From positions 38,166 to 102,165 of the forward strand of contig JABLXU010000040.1 in assembly GCA_013177805.1 (NCBI GenBank): DNA of 64,000 bases. The letters run 5' to 3'. The position numbers were made by a program, and so were the translations under genes. The notes under the pieces are model-generated. The model was given only the letters and a program-made list of their open reading frames with translations. It was not told the DNA's origin and searched no databases. This stretch comes from Candidatus Omnitrophota bacterium (GTDB lineage Bacteria > Hinthialibacterota > Hinthialibacteria > Hinthialibacterales > Hinthialibacteraceae). The stretch's first letter is position 1. Every line of letters starts with the position of its first letter. Of this stretch, positions 52,885-63,700 are shown in pieces.

Positions 52885-55800
52885 TCATTCTTGCACGGCA
52901 AACCGCACCGGGCCGGTATCCAACGTCACCACCCCCCCGCCCTCCCGCAAGGCAGTTATCCGGAACCAGTAAGTGACTTGATCCTGGGGGCCGTTTTTCC
53001 AACCTCCCTCCAGGGGAAAAGTTCCATTCGCGTCAAAGCGGAAATACTGAATGTCGTCCGCGCCGGTCTGGCCCAGGTACGTGTAATTCCCGCCGTCCGT
53101 GCTGGCAAACAGGTGTGTATTGACGAATTTTCCTGCGCCGGGATTCCATTTCAGCGCCAGGGCTTTTTCCAGGGGGGGATCCACATCCACCCCGCCGCTC
53201 AAATCGGCGCCATGCAACAGATCATCCACCACGATGGCTTGACCCGGCGGCAAGTCATCGGGATTGCTGATTTTCTTCAGCGATACCGCCCGGCTGTTTT
53301 CCAGCGTATACCCCATCGGTCCGGCCTGGCTCAGTACAATCGGTTGATCCTGCCCCATTGCGTTTTTATACAATCCCCAAATCCGGAATTGATATTGGGC
53401 GTTGATTTCCGGATTCATCCAATTCAACTGGCGCATGGTTCCCGTCCCGGCGCGCCCCAAAAAGAAATACCCGCCGCTGCCCTTCCGGACATAGACATGC
53501 CAATCGAAAATCGGCAAGTCCTCACCATATTCCCAGCGGATCGTCAATTTCCGCTCATTCAGGCCATCAAAATCCGTCCGGCCGGTGAGCGGAAGGGTGC
53601 CGTGTTCGTCGTCATACACCTCGACCGCGCCCGGGGTGGGAATCGCGGAGGATTTCTCCACCTGAAACAAGACCGGTCCCGTGTTCATCGGGACAAATCC
53701 CCCATCGCTTTGGAACGCGACGATCCGGAACCAATAAGCCGTCTCGTCTTGCGGTCCGCTCAGCCAAGGGCCGGCCTGAGCAAAGGTCCCATTCGCGTCA
53801 AAACGGAAATACCACAAATCGTTGGCCCCGGTCTGCCCCAAGAATTGATAATCAATGCCATTCGTACTGACCTGCACATGCGCGTTGATAAACTCGCCCT
53901 CGCCGGGATTCCACTTCAAGGCAAGAGCCCTCTCCAAAAGGGGATCGCTGTCCGAACCGCCACTGAGATCCCGGTTGTGATACAGATCATCCACCACGAT
54001 CGCGGTCCCCGGCGCGAGATCCCCGGGATTGCTGATCTTTTGCAGAGCGACGGGTTTGCCGCCTGCCAGGTTGTATCCCATGGGTCCGGCTTGGCTCAGC
54101 ACCACGGTACGATTTTGGTTTTGTTCATTTCGATACAATCCCCATACCTGGAACTGGTACTGGGCATTGAAATCCGGAGTGTTCCAGGTATACCAGCGGC
54201 TCGCCCCATCTCCCGTCCGGCCGATGTAGAAATACCCGCCTTCCCCCTTGCGGACATAAATGTGCCAATCCGTTACCGGGAAATCACCCGGGTAATTCCA
54301 CCGGATAACCAACTGGCGGTCAAGGAGAGAATCGAAACCGGTCTTCCCGGTGAGAGGGTCCACACTCAACGCATCGTCGAACACTTCCACCATTCCTTCC
54401 GGAATCGAAACGGAAACCGGGGGCGGAGTGGCCGAGGGAGCCGGGGTGAGGGTGGGACTCGGGGTGACGGGCGCCGGTGTCGGTGTTGACGTGGGCCCAT
54501 CCTCCCCCCGGACCGGCGTGGGACTGGCAGAGCCATTATCATTCGGAGCGCCGGTGGGCGTTGGCGAATCTCCATCAGGCGTGGGAGTCATACTCGTGGT
54601 TCCTTCTCCAGACTCGCCGTCACCCGGCCGGATCGTTACCTGGATGATCCGGGTGTCAATCCCACCCCGGCCGTCGCTGACCAGAACCGTGAACGAATCC
54701 TGACCCACATAATTGTAAACGGGTGTGTACCGGACCTCGGCCGCGTTTCCCGTTCCATGCGCTCTTGCCATGCCATGCAGGGCGGAAGTCAGGATCTCCC
54801 AAGTCAATTCATCACCATCGGCATCAACGGTATGCAGCGTCAGGGCAAATTCTACAGGGAATCCGTTCCGATTCATCGTGACCACCACGGGATCCTCTTC
54901 TGTGATAACCGGGGGATCGTTGATGTCATCTATCAGAATACGCAGCACCGCCCGGCTGGTTCCTCCCTGCCCATCCTCCGCCTCCAACGTGACCGTGACC
55001 GGCCCCCCATGCTGGTCCGGAGCGGGGGTGACACTCAGCTCCCACTGGCTGTTTCCCTGGTACGTTAGAAACAGATTAGCAGAAGGAATCAGGGCGGGAT
55101 CGTGGGACACGGCCCGGACTGTTGGTACCGCGCCGGACGGGCTAATGACGGAAAAAGGGATGGGATGGGCGAAAGAATCCTCCATGATAACATATGGTTC
55201 CGATCCTACGATAAAGAGAGGACCGTTCGTGTTCGGGAACAAATATACAGCGCCGGAACGGTCATCATCGTGGTACGTGCCGGCCGCCACCGCATCTCCA
55301 CTCGACGCCACCGCCCGGCCAAAGCGGTCCCTCTCCTGGCCATCATACGCAGTCAATTTTCTCGCCATCCTCCAGGATGGATTCGTTCCATCAACCAGTT
55401 CGAAGACATACACCGCCCCCGCATATTCGCCCCGTTCCGCGTTCCATGGGGCGCCAATCAGCAACCGATCTGCATGAATTGCCACAGCGGAGCCGAATTG
55501 CTCCTCCGCTGCCCCGTCCACCACCATCAACTTTTGAACCGGCCGCCATGGATTTTCGGGATGGTTCTCCCGAATGAAGACATAAGCCGCGCCCGCGTTC
55601 TGTCCCTGTTCGTCGTCTCCGCAAGCGCCCACGAGGATCGTGTTCCCGTACACGGCCACCGCCGATCCAAAAAAATCAAAGGGGTTCAGCCCGCCGTGGC
55701 TTAGCGGCTGGACTTGGCCCCATTGGTTTTTCCCCCCCGCATGGCGTTCAAACACAATGGCCTCGCCCCGGAAATCCTCCACCCAATCCATTCCCACGAC

Positions 55801-56535
55801 GGCTGTGTCTCCTTCGAGCGCCACCGCAATCCCGAACCGGCCCCCGGTTGCGGCCTCCCGGGGTATCAGTTTTACAACCTCGCCCCATTCCCGGATTCCT
55901 CCCTGGTTCCGTTCAAAGAGGTATGCGCCTCCCTGATTTGCTTTTTTCCCCGGCGCGCCCACCAGCAGCGTATTCCCAGAAAACGCCAGCGAGGATCCAA
56001 ACCGGTCGTCCGCTTCCCCATCAGACGCCATGATCTTCTTGATTAACACCCACCGGTCTCCGGCTCCGGAATCCCGCTCGAAGAGATATACCGCTCCGGC
56101 TCCGGATTGAGAGCCATACGCTCCCACGGCCACCGTATCCCCACTCACCGCCACCGAATAACCGAACCACTCCCGTTCCTGCCTCTCGTCCGGTATCAGT
56201 CTGGCCGCCAGACGCCACGGCTGTCCCCCCGCGGGATCCTGTTCCCAGAGATACGCCACTCCCCGGCCCGCCTCGGTCCGGAACGCCCCGGCCACGATCC
56301 GGGAACCATCGACAGCCACCGAGCCTCCCACCTGATCGCCGTTTTGAGCCTCGGCCACCGTCAATTTCACCACGGTCGATCCCGGCGCGGATTCCTCCGG
56401 TCCATCAAACGCCGCCAAGCGAGCGGCAAAAATCAAACTCAATAGGCTTCCAATCCATACAATGGACCAGATGCCAGCCCATGCCCCTCCCCGGCTTCGA
56501 TCCACCCGTTGATAACGCGATAGATCATTTGACAT
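52885..56535 (-). CDS. Secreted seven-bladed FG-GAP protein with a four-fold Fn3-like C-terminal module
   Basis: A 1216-residue protein with an N-terminal signal or membrane segment (about residues 18-40). Residues 50-430 hold seven FG-GAP-like repeats (xxFGxxVAxxGDxxxVGA...AYLFERD), enough for a beta-propeller. One cadherin-like/Ig segment (about 430-650) has a DINDPPVITEEDPVVVTM motif, then a Thr/Pro-rich linker to about 714. Two long repeats, residues 715-969 and 970-1216, are highly similar to each other. Each begins VEVxDD and has DWHxYVRKGxGGYF and FNAQYQFQVWGLY or the like. Each half can be split again, giving four related units. Surface adhesion or glycan binding is a plausible role. 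No catalytic site is seen. Confidence 0.78.
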   Translation of the reverse strand: MSNDLSRYQRVDRSRGGAWAGIWSIVWIGSLLSLIFAARLAAFDGPEESAPGSTVVKLTVAEAQNGDQVGGSVAVDGSRIVAGAFRTEAGRGVAYLWEQDPAGGQPWRLAARLIPDERQEREWFGYSVAVSGDTVAVGAYGSQSGAGAVYLFERDSGAGDRWVLIKKIMASDGEADDRFGSSLAFSGNTLLVGAPGKKANQGGAYLFERNQGGIREWGEVVKLIPREAATGGRFGIAVALEGDTAVVGMDWVEDFRGEAIVFERHAGGKNQWGQVQPLSHGGLNPFDFFGSAVAVYGNTILVGACGDDEQGQNAGAAYVFIRENHPENPWRPVQKLMVVDGAAEEQFGSAVAIHADRLLIGAPWNAERGEYAGAVYVFELVDGTNPSWRMARKLTAYDGQERDRFGRAVASSGDAVAAGTYHDDDRSGAVYLFPNTNGPLFIVGSEPYVIMEDSFAHPIPFSVISPSGAVPTVRAVSHDPALIPSANLFLTYQGNSQWELSVTPAPDQHGGPVTVTLEAEDGQGGTSRAVLRILIDDINDPPVITEEDPVVVTMNRNGFPVEFALTLHTVDADGDELTWEILTSALHGMARAHGTGNAAEVRYTPVYNYVGQDSFTVLVSDGRGGIDTRIIQVTIRPGDGESGEGTTSMTPTPDGDSPTPTGAPNDNGSASPTPVRGEDGPTSTPTPAPVTPSPTLTPAPSATPPPVSVSIPEGMVEVFDDALSVDPLTGKTGFDSLLDRQLVIRWNYPGDFPVTDWHIYVRKGEGGYFYIGRTGDGASRWYTWNTPDFNAQYQFQVWGLYRNEQNQNRTVVLSQAGPMGYNLAGGKPVALQKISNPGDLAPGTAIVVDDLYHNRDLSGGSDSDPLLERALALKWNPGEGEFINAHVQVSTNGIDYQFLGQTGANDLWYFRFDANGTFAQAGPWLSGPQDETAYWFRIVAFQSDGGFVPMNTGPVLFQVEKSSAIPTPGAVEVYDDEHGTLPLTGRTDFDGLNERKLTIRWEYGEDLPIFDWHVYVRKGSGGYFFLGRAGTGTMRQLNWMNPEINAQYQFRIWGLYKNAMGQDQPIVLSQAGPMGYTLENSRAVSLKKISNPDDLPPGQAIVVDDLLHGADLSGGVDVDPPLEKALALKWNPGAGKFVNTHLFASTDGGNYTYLGQTGADDIQYFRFDANGTFPLEGGWKNGPQDQVTYWFRITALREGGGVVTLDTGPVRFAVQE

Positions 56536-57201
56536 AAATAGAACCTTTCCACGCCATTACAACCGTCCGTCCGGATTTCCATCCGTGAAAATGAAGGCCG
56601 GAACGGGCAGACAACTCTTCCAGATTGGCAGGGATACCAGGCTGCCGGCCACGAGAAGATCACGAGATACAATCGGCTTTTTTTCAGAAATCGCTCAGGT
56701 GGATTCTCGCTGGTATGATTCGCTCGAAATAGAAGAAGAATGGGTAAAGACTATCGCGGGGTTTGTTTTTGAACGCATTACTCCTCTGTATGCTAGGCGC
56801 CTGATCGTTCGGTCACAACGAACTTATGATTCTCATAAAGGAGACAAGGGAACCAGGAAAATCAGGCCCCCCTTTCACGAAACTGGCCCATGGCCGGATC
56901 CCTTCCGGCAGGAAGCCGCCATCCACCGGTCGCATCGCGCTGTCCCATTCCCGCCACGAAGGGGATATCAAGTTTACCGGTATTCTTTTACAATGTCTGG
57001 AAATTACTCTTCTCCGCTCTTTTCTTGCCAATTATAGAAGAATTCCACCACCCGGATAGTGGAAATCCAGGGATTCTCCTGTCCGGTGCTTGCCGTAGTT
57101 TCATGAAAAGACAGCCAGTCTCCATGGTGGCAACCGGTTCCCTTGGATGGTATGATACCCTGCCGCGATTGAGCGCCCATACGGAAAGGGAACCATGAAT
57201 C
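56536..57201. other. Divergent non-coding stretch
   Basis: About 665 bases. One open frame of 150 codons lies inside (56585-57037) but has no recognisable protein, poor codon character and no good ribosome site. I see no promoter or repeat that I would call. Confidence 0.5.
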
Positions 57202-57783
57202 ATGCGTGTTGAAATCCGAGGATTTACCTTGATCGAACTTCTGATCGTGGTCGCGATTATCGGCATTCTGGCGGCGATTGCCGTCCCGAACTTCCTGAAC
57301 GCCCAGATACGGGCCAAGATCAGCCGGGCGCATTCGGACTTGAAAGCCTTGGGCACCGCCATCGAGATGTACGGGATCGACCACAATACCTACCCGGGAG
57401 GAGAACTTTTCTGGGCGTCCGGCACCAAGTGGTGGCAAAAGCACACCTACCGCTTTCACGTGCTCACCACACCCGTCGCGTACATGACCTCCGTGCCCAT
57501 CGATCCTTTTCAAACGCATGAACCTCAACGGATCCGGGCGGATTTGGCTCCGATCTGGGATGGAGGGTATGTCTATGATGAGGACAGGCGGCCGGGCGGC
57601 GGCCATGAAACCATGCTGCTGTACGGCCCGGGATTCAAATACGCCGCGCGCAGCCCGGGGCCGGCGCTGAATTGGGCGGCGGAAATCTCGCACGGCAACC
57701 GGATTGTGATGTACGCTTCATCCAACGGCCTGATCAGCAATGGCATTCTAGCCGTGTTGGGTCCGGGGGGAACGGTGTTTTGA
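57202..57783 (+). CDS. Type IV/II pseudopilin-like protein, second copy
   Basis: A 193-residue paralogue of the 50913 protein. It begins MRVEIRGFTLIELLIVVAII, with prepilin cleavage predicted between Gly7 and Phe8, and continues PNFLNAQIRAKISRAHSDLKAL. The C-terminal domain has VAYMTSVPIDPF and ends with SNGLISNGILAVLGPGG. The ATG has AAAGGGA some 12 bases upstream. Its short leader (six residues) is normal. The two copies flank galT and the propeller gene, suggesting a small family of fibre subunits used for different cargo or surfaces. Confidence 0.87.
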   Translation: MRVEIRGFTLIELLIVVAIIGILAAIAVPNFLNAQIRAKISRAHSDLKALGTAIEMYGIDHNTYPGGELFWASGTKWWQKHTYRFHVLTTPVAYMTSVPIDPFQTHEPQRIRADLAPIWDGGYVYDEDRRPGGGHETMLLYGPGFKYAARSPGPALNWAAEISHGNRIVMYASSNGLISNGILAVLGPGGTVF

Positions 57784-57803
57784 TGGAAATTCCCAGATGG
57801 ACT

Positions 57804-59657
57804 TCAATATCCCGCTTTTTTGTCTACTACGTTGAGCAGGGGTTCCCCCGCGGCAAAACGGCGGACGTTCTCCCGCAGCAGGTGCCAGGCAAGACGGTCG
57901 GTTTCATACGCGCGGGCCGACATATGCGGCGTGAGGATCACATTCTTCAAAGACCACAAGGGATGTCCTTCCGGCAAGGGTTCGGGATCGGTGACATCCA
58001 ACGCCGCGCCCGCGATCCGGCTGGCGCGGAGGGCGTCCACCAGGGCGTTCGTGTCGATCACTTCGCCCCGGCTGATATTGATGAGATAAGCGGAGGGCTT
58101 CATCAAGGCTAGCCGTTCCGCGTTGAAATAACGTAGAGTAGCCGGCGTTAGCGGGACACAACACACCACGAAATCCGCCTGGGGCAATAGGTTGTCCATT
58201 TCATCCGGCGGGACGATGCGCTGGACACCGGCAGGGCGTCCGCCGGGAAAGGGATCGACAGCGGTGATCCGCATCCCGAAGCCCACGGCGCGGCGGGCCA
58301 CCTCGCGCCCGATGCCGCCGAAACCCCAAATCAGCAAGGTTTTCTCTTCCAAGGTAAACGGCGGGCGCCGGCGCACGTGAACCCATTTTCCTAGCAATTG
58401 TTGTTCGTATTGATCCGCCAGCCCCTTGCTGAACATCAGCATGAATCCGAGTACCTGGTCGGCGATCGCGGCGGCCGACATTCCCCGGCTGTTGGTCATC
58501 ACCACCGGGCTGTTGACCAATTCCGGGAAGAGATAAGCCTCCACCCCCACCGTGCGGATATGCACCCAACGCAGATGGGGCGCGGCCCGGAACATCGCCG
58601 GTGTCACCGGCCCGATCACCGCGTCCACGTCCGGCATATGCGGGAGGGCCTCTTCTTCCGAACGGGCTTCGACAAATTCCACTCCCGGAGCGACCAGCTG
58701 CAAACCCGGCAGTTGGCCTTCGTACAACCCTTGCGCCAAAATTTTGCGCGGCGGTGTCCAGCCGGGTGAATCCCGGGTGGGCGACGGCCCTTCCCGCAGT
58801 CCCAGACGCGCCAGGCTAAACGGCATGATCCGGCCGGTCAGTTCTTGGTATACATGCTGGACCGCCGCTTTGAAATGCGGCCGGTCAGACTCAGGAAGGG
58901 CAATGCGGGACAGAATCCCTTCCTGGATTTGCGGTAATAAAAGTCTCGACCGCAATCCATCCTGAACCTGCGCGTGCAGGTTGATCCAGAATTCCTTCTG
59001 CGCGCGCAACAATTCGTCTCCACCCGGTTCGCCCCGGCCGGGACAGACGATTCGCGCCCCCAGCGGCTCCAACTCGCTAAGAATGTCGATCCAATGCGCG
59101 GTATAGGCCTTCTCCAAATCGCGCGGGACACCTTGCACGCACAAGCCGCCGGTGAAGAGAATCCTCTCGCGGGGCAGCCAGGCCACGGCGTCACCGCGCG
59201 TCAGGCCATGGCCAAAGTGCAACAATTCCACCCGGCGGGACGGATCCTCGATCACCAAACGATCATCGAACAACCATACGGGGCCGGCCGGCGGATTGGA
59301 ATCCAGGCCGGAGGTTGTTTCTTCCATTCCCTGGCGTTGACCAATGATCGCGGATCCCTCGGCCGCAAAAGGAGAATCCACCCATCCATTCCTCCCGCCC
59401 GGCTGCGTAAGAAAAACATACCGCACCGGTTTGGAAGAAGTGGTACGGATTTCATCCCATCCGGCCGGGAGTCCGCCGGGTATGGTGGATTGAATCACCA
59501 GAATGAACGAATTAAATTCCACCCAGCCCAGGTTGCTCCCGTCTTCCTTCACGGTCAGCCAGTGCACACCAGGGGCGATTTCTCCGGCGGATGGATCGTC
59601 AATCGTGGCAATTAGGATCAGCCAAACCGTAAATAGAATCCGCACTGATCGTCGCAT
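57804..59657 (-). CDS. Exported fusion of a degenerate metallo-beta-lactamase fold and a D-2-hydroxyacid dehydrogenase
   Basis: A 617-residue protein with a signal peptide (MRRSVRILFTVWLILIATIDDPSAG). Residues 30-235 resemble a metallo-beta-lactamase fold (GVHWLTVKEDG, HFGHGLTRGDAVAWLP, RILFTGGL), but the HxHxDH metal motif is replaced by FLTQPGGRNGW. Residues 300-617 are an intact D-isomer hydroxyacid dehydrogenase: NAD loop GFGGIG at 445-450, catalytic Arg530 (ISRGEV), Glu559 (DPEP) and His578 (LTPHMSA). The fusion and the export signal are both unusual because the dehydrogenase needs NAD(H). It is 23 bases after an exported RraA-like gene, so they form an operon. Confidence 0.78.
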   Translation of the reverse strand: MRRSVRILFTVWLILIATIDDPSAGEIAPGVHWLTVKEDGSNLGWVEFNSFILVIQSTIPGGLPAGWDEIRTTSSKPVRYVFLTQPGGRNGWVDSPFAAEGSAIIGQRQGMEETTSGLDSNPPAGPVWLFDDRLVIEDPSRRVELLHFGHGLTRGDAVAWLPRERILFTGGLCVQGVPRDLEKAYTAHWIDILSELEPLGARIVCPGRGEPGGDELLRAQKEFWINLHAQVQDGLRSRLLLPQIQEGILSRIALPESDRPHFKAAVQHVYQELTGRIMPFSLARLGLREGPSPTRDSPGWTPPRKILAQGLYEGQLPGLQLVAPGVEFVEARSEEEALPHMPDVDAVIGPVTPAMFRAAPHLRWVHIRTVGVEAYLFPELVNSPVVMTNSRGMSAAAIADQVLGFMLMFSKGLADQYEQQLLGKWVHVRRRPPFTLEEKTLLIWGFGGIGREVARRAVGFGMRITAVDPFPGGRPAGVQRIVPPDEMDNLLPQADFVVCCVPLTPATLRYFNAERLALMKPSAYLINISRGEVIDTNALVDALRASRIAGAALDVTDPEPLPEGHPLWSLKNVILTPHMSARAYETDRLAWHLLRENVRRFAAGEPLLNVVDKKAGY

Positions 59658-59680
59658 TCCCGTCCTTCCGTGATGGAGAT

Positions 59681-60424
59681 TTAGATCCGCTGATTCTTCT
59701 GCGAGGCTTGCTGGATGGATTTGAGGCGAATCACATCCTGAATGGTTGCCGCTTCCCGCGCCTCCAGTTCCTGGGCCACGCGCAGGATCTCCGCTTCCCG
59801 CGCCTGGGGAACCACAACCACGCCATCCAGGTCCCCCAGCACGATATCGCCGGGATGGACCACCACACCCGCGCAGGTGACCGGCTGGTTCTTGGCCACA
59901 TTCACGTAGCGCCCCAGCGAATTGGAGGGCACGATCCCCATGGCGAACACGGGAAATTTCCGGGCCTGGATTTCACTCACATCGCGGCATCCCCCATCCA
60001 GCACCGCGCCGGCAAACCCCCGCGCCGCCGCGCCGGTGCACATGATCCCGCCGAAGGCCGCCACGTCCCGCCCATCCGGGCCCTCCATGACAATCACCAG
60101 CACTTTGCCCGGCGTTTCCGTGTCGATCAGCTCCAGCGCCATCTTCGGCGGTTCGCTCTCGCTGGATGGTTTCGCCAGCACCGTCACCGCCCGGCCGCAC
60201 AATTTGGCTGGAAACAACGGCCGCATAGCGTGATCCATGAATCCGCGCCCGCCGGTCACCCGGTCGATGGCGTCGGAAACGGAGGATGTGGTCAATCGGC
60301 TGAACTGGCGGACCAGCGGATCGGTAGTATCCAAATGACCGCGCGGAATGGTCTGGCACGCAGTCACCAAGGCCAGGGCGGCCACCCACACGAGATCCCC
60401 GGTACGAAAGACGCGGTGTTTCAT
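59681..60424 (-). CDS. Exported RraA-like lipoprotein
   Basis: A 247-residue protein with a lipobox (VTAC, Cys23 as the lipidated residue). The rest matches the RraA/4-hydroxy-4-methyl-2-oxoglutarate aldolase fold: SSVSDAIDRVTGGRGF, GAAARGFAGAVLDGGCRDVSE, and GDIVLGDLDGVVVVPQ. GGCRDV carries the metal-site Asp region of active aldolases. Members are normally cytoplasmic. GGGAGG precedes ATG 60424; a longer frame from 60481 lacks this and would hide the lipobox. The next gene is the exported dehydrogenase fusion, so a shared periplasmic pathway for a keto- or hydroxyacid is inferred. Confidence 0.8.
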   Translation of the reverse strand: MKHRVFRTGDLVWVAALALVTACQTIPRGHLDTTDPLVRQFSRLTTSSVSDAIDRVTGGRGFMDHAMRPLFPAKLCGRAVTVLAKPSSESEPPKMALELIDTETPGKVLVIVMEGPDGRDVAAFGGIMCTGAAARGFAGAVLDGGCRDVSEIQARKFPVFAMGIVPSNSLGRYVNVAKNQPVTCAGVVVHPGDIVLGDLDGVVVVPQAREAEILRVAQELEAREAATIQDVIRLKSIQQASQKNQRI

Positions 60425-60755
60425 CGGACCCTCCCAGGTTCTTTTGAGTTTTTTTTCAGATATTCCAAATACGCAACTCATTACCCGATTGCCGATAAAG
60501 AATCCCTGTGCACGTAATGAATTTCATCCCCGCCGGGGATGAAGAAGAATATCCGCAGGCGGCAGACTACGAGTAGGCTCCCCGGGAGGTTCGCCCTCCC
60601 GCCGGCTGAGATTTCTTTTCATGGTCCAGAATACCATAGAACCGTCCGAGTTTTCTATCGGCTGCGATCCCAGCCGCGGAATCTTCCAGCAACCGCCTCT
60701 CTATCCCATGCTCGCCGATATGCTACATTTTCGTATCACCATTCCCTCGAGGTTC
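60425..60755. other. Divergent promoter region
   Basis: About 330 bases between two divergent exported-protein genes. No ORF, hairpin or repeat worth calling. Confidence 0.5.
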
Positions 60756-63700
60756 ATGATGAAAACTATCATTCCCTCTTTGCGTCTCATCACGTATGGG
60801 ATATTTATCCTCCCTTGCGCGGCCTACGCCTCGGAATCACTCCCTTACCGCGCGGCGATTTTCACCGAGCCGGATTTCCCCGTGGAAGGACACAGCACAC
60901 CGGCGCAAACCTTTGTGGAGGCTTTCACTGCCGAGGGCATCGAATGCGCGGAGCTGAACGCTTCGCAACTGTCCGATCCCACGGTGTTTCACATCGGCCG
61001 GTTTGACCTCTTGGTGGTTCCTACGGGCGCTTCGTTTCCGTTATCCGCCAAGGAGACGCTGCTGACCTTTCTGCAGAACGGGGGGGACTTGTTCTGTGCC
61101 GGCGGGTACGCGTTCGACCGGGTCATGGTGCGGCAGGGCGGCCGGTGGATCGACTATCAAACGATCCGGGACGCGGCCGAAGCCCGGGCGCGCGATCCGC
61201 AATATTCCCGGATTCCCAACGGCGGCTTCGAAGAGGGACAAGAGGGGTGGACCACGTCCCAACCCGCGCTCTGCACCATTACGGACCAGGAAGCATATGC
61301 CGGTTCGCGCGCGGCGCTGGTGGTGAATCAGGCCATCGGGCAGGGTGCCCGGTGGGAACGGCCATTGGACGTGACACCGGGAGAGACCTATCTCATCGGC
61401 GCGCACGCCAAGACGCGGGCGATTCAAGGCACCGGCTACGCTTATCTGGCGGTTTATCAATACGGGGCCAACGGCCGACTGTTGCATTTCGTGGATTTCA
61501 CGCAATTCAAGCAAGATCAGGATTGGCAGCGGCACGAAATTCCCCTGGCGATCGATCCTCAAGCCGCGAGAGTGATGTTTTACGGCGGATTCTATCTGGC
61601 CGGCGGATCATTTTGGTTCGATGAAGTGACCTGCGCCCGCCTGCCCCAGGAGGAACGGATCAACGCCCATTTTGGTATCCCCGAAGACGGCTTGCGCATC
61701 CAGCCCACGCAACTGACCGTTTTCAGCCCGGATCAGCCGATCCAGGGAACCCGCGTCACCGGGGCGGCAGACGGGCCCCTCGACTGGCGAGGGACGCTCG
61801 CGGGAGACACGCGGGGATGGGACGCCACCGCGCAATTGCGGCAAAACGCCCGGTGGGTGCCACTTCTCGAAGTGCAGGATGATCATGGCCGGAGCTCGGG
61901 CGCGGCCGCCGCGCTGGTCAATCACTACGCCGGCCCGTTCGCCCGTTCGCGGTGGGTATTGTCCGGCGTGACCAACCGTGACCTGTTTGCCGGACCGGAG
62001 GGGCAGCGGCTGGCGCGGTCGATCGCGCGGCTGTTGCGGTCTGGTGTTTTCATCCGTTCCCTCACACCGGACCGGCCGGTCTACGCTGTGGAAGATACCG
62101 CGCAAATCACCTTGGATCTGAGCAACGCGGCATCCCACGAGCAGCATCTGGAAGTGGCGTTAATCTTTGAAACGCCGGATTTCCATTCAAAAACCGCCCT
62201 TTCCACGATGACGCAGACCTGCGCCGTGGCGGCGCAATCCACCCAGCGGTTGACCTTCCACTGGAAGGTCGCGGATACCGCGCCGGATTTCGTCGCGCTC
62301 AAGGCGGTTGTTAAAGCGGGGGACAGCATACTCGACACGATCCGTTCGGGCTTTTGCGTGCAGAGCGAAAAAATCGTTTCCCAGGGAACCAAGATCCGCT
62401 ACCAGAACAATGCTTTCGAACTCACCTCGCCGGAGGGCATCACCCGGCGGGTTGGCTTGTGGGGCACCGATACCTATGGCAATTACTTTCAATCGCCCAC
62501 CCATTCCCCCTGGACCTGGTTTCAAGAAATCCAATCGATGCGCGATCACGGCCTGCACCTGTTCGAAAATCTGCAGTTTATCCCCCGCAATCAAATCTAT
62601 ACGGAAAGGCAGTGGCAGCAACTGGACGCGTTCATCCAATTGTGCCAGCGCTTTTCCCTGCCCTACATGGCCGGATTGCTGATCGGACAGGACGTCGTGG
62701 CCGGCAACGATGAGCTGACCCGGCAGGCGGAGATGTGCCGGCAATTCGCCGCCCGCTATAAACACGTTCCGGGATTGATCTATTACTTGAATGGGGATTT
62801 CCAACTTCGGATGAAAGACACACCCGATATCCGGCGGTTATGGAATGATTTTCTGCAAGAACGGTATGGCAGCGAAGAAGCGCTCAAGCAGGCGTGGAAG
62901 GTGGCCACATTGGAAGCGGAATGGGGTAATCTGCCGGCGCGGGACTATTACGCCCAACAGTGGTATGACGTCCAGGCCCGGGACCGGATGGAATTCCAAA
63001 CGCGCTTGATGCGCCGCTGGATTCAGGCTCTCTGCCAGGCGATCCGCCAGGAAGATCCGGAGCATCCCATCACCAGCGAATATTACCAACGCCCGTTTTC
63101 CGGCATCGATCTGCGTCTGACCTTAGGCGGCATGGACGCGGCGAATTTTGGCTATTTTGATCAGCCCGGATGGGACCTGGCGCGCCTGATGGCTGTGGTG
63201 AAATGGAATGACATGCGCTGGTATGGGAAAACGGTCAACATAGGGGAATTCGGCGTCAAGACGCACGAGGCCTGGAAAACCCAATACGGCGCGGCGCACT
63301 ATCACATCCAACGGACTCCCGATGAACAACTCGCGCTGTTCTGGTGGGTGCCGCATACCGCGTGGGCCATGGGAGTGACGAAGATCCAAAACTGGTGTTG
63401 GAGCGACGATCCGGACCGGGTGTTTCCCTGGGGGATCGCCTGGAATAATCCGTTGCGGGCCAAGCCGGCGGCCCAGCTGTACCGCAATCTGCGCTTGCTT
63501 TCGGAAATGATCCATCCCGAATATACGCCCGCGGATACCGTTTTCGTCATGCCCGACACCTGGCGGCTGGGCGCTCCGGAATCGTTGAGTTATACCTCCC
63601 TGATGAACGCCCTCGACTGCCTTTTGGCCGCGAACATACCTTTCGATGTGATCAACGAAGCGAGTTTGGCCGCTTGGTCCGGCAAGCCGCCGCGGTTGCT

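Noticed and set aside
56585..57037. 150-codon frame between two divergent genes
   Set aside because: No ribosome site, no domain, no signal peptide and weak coding character.
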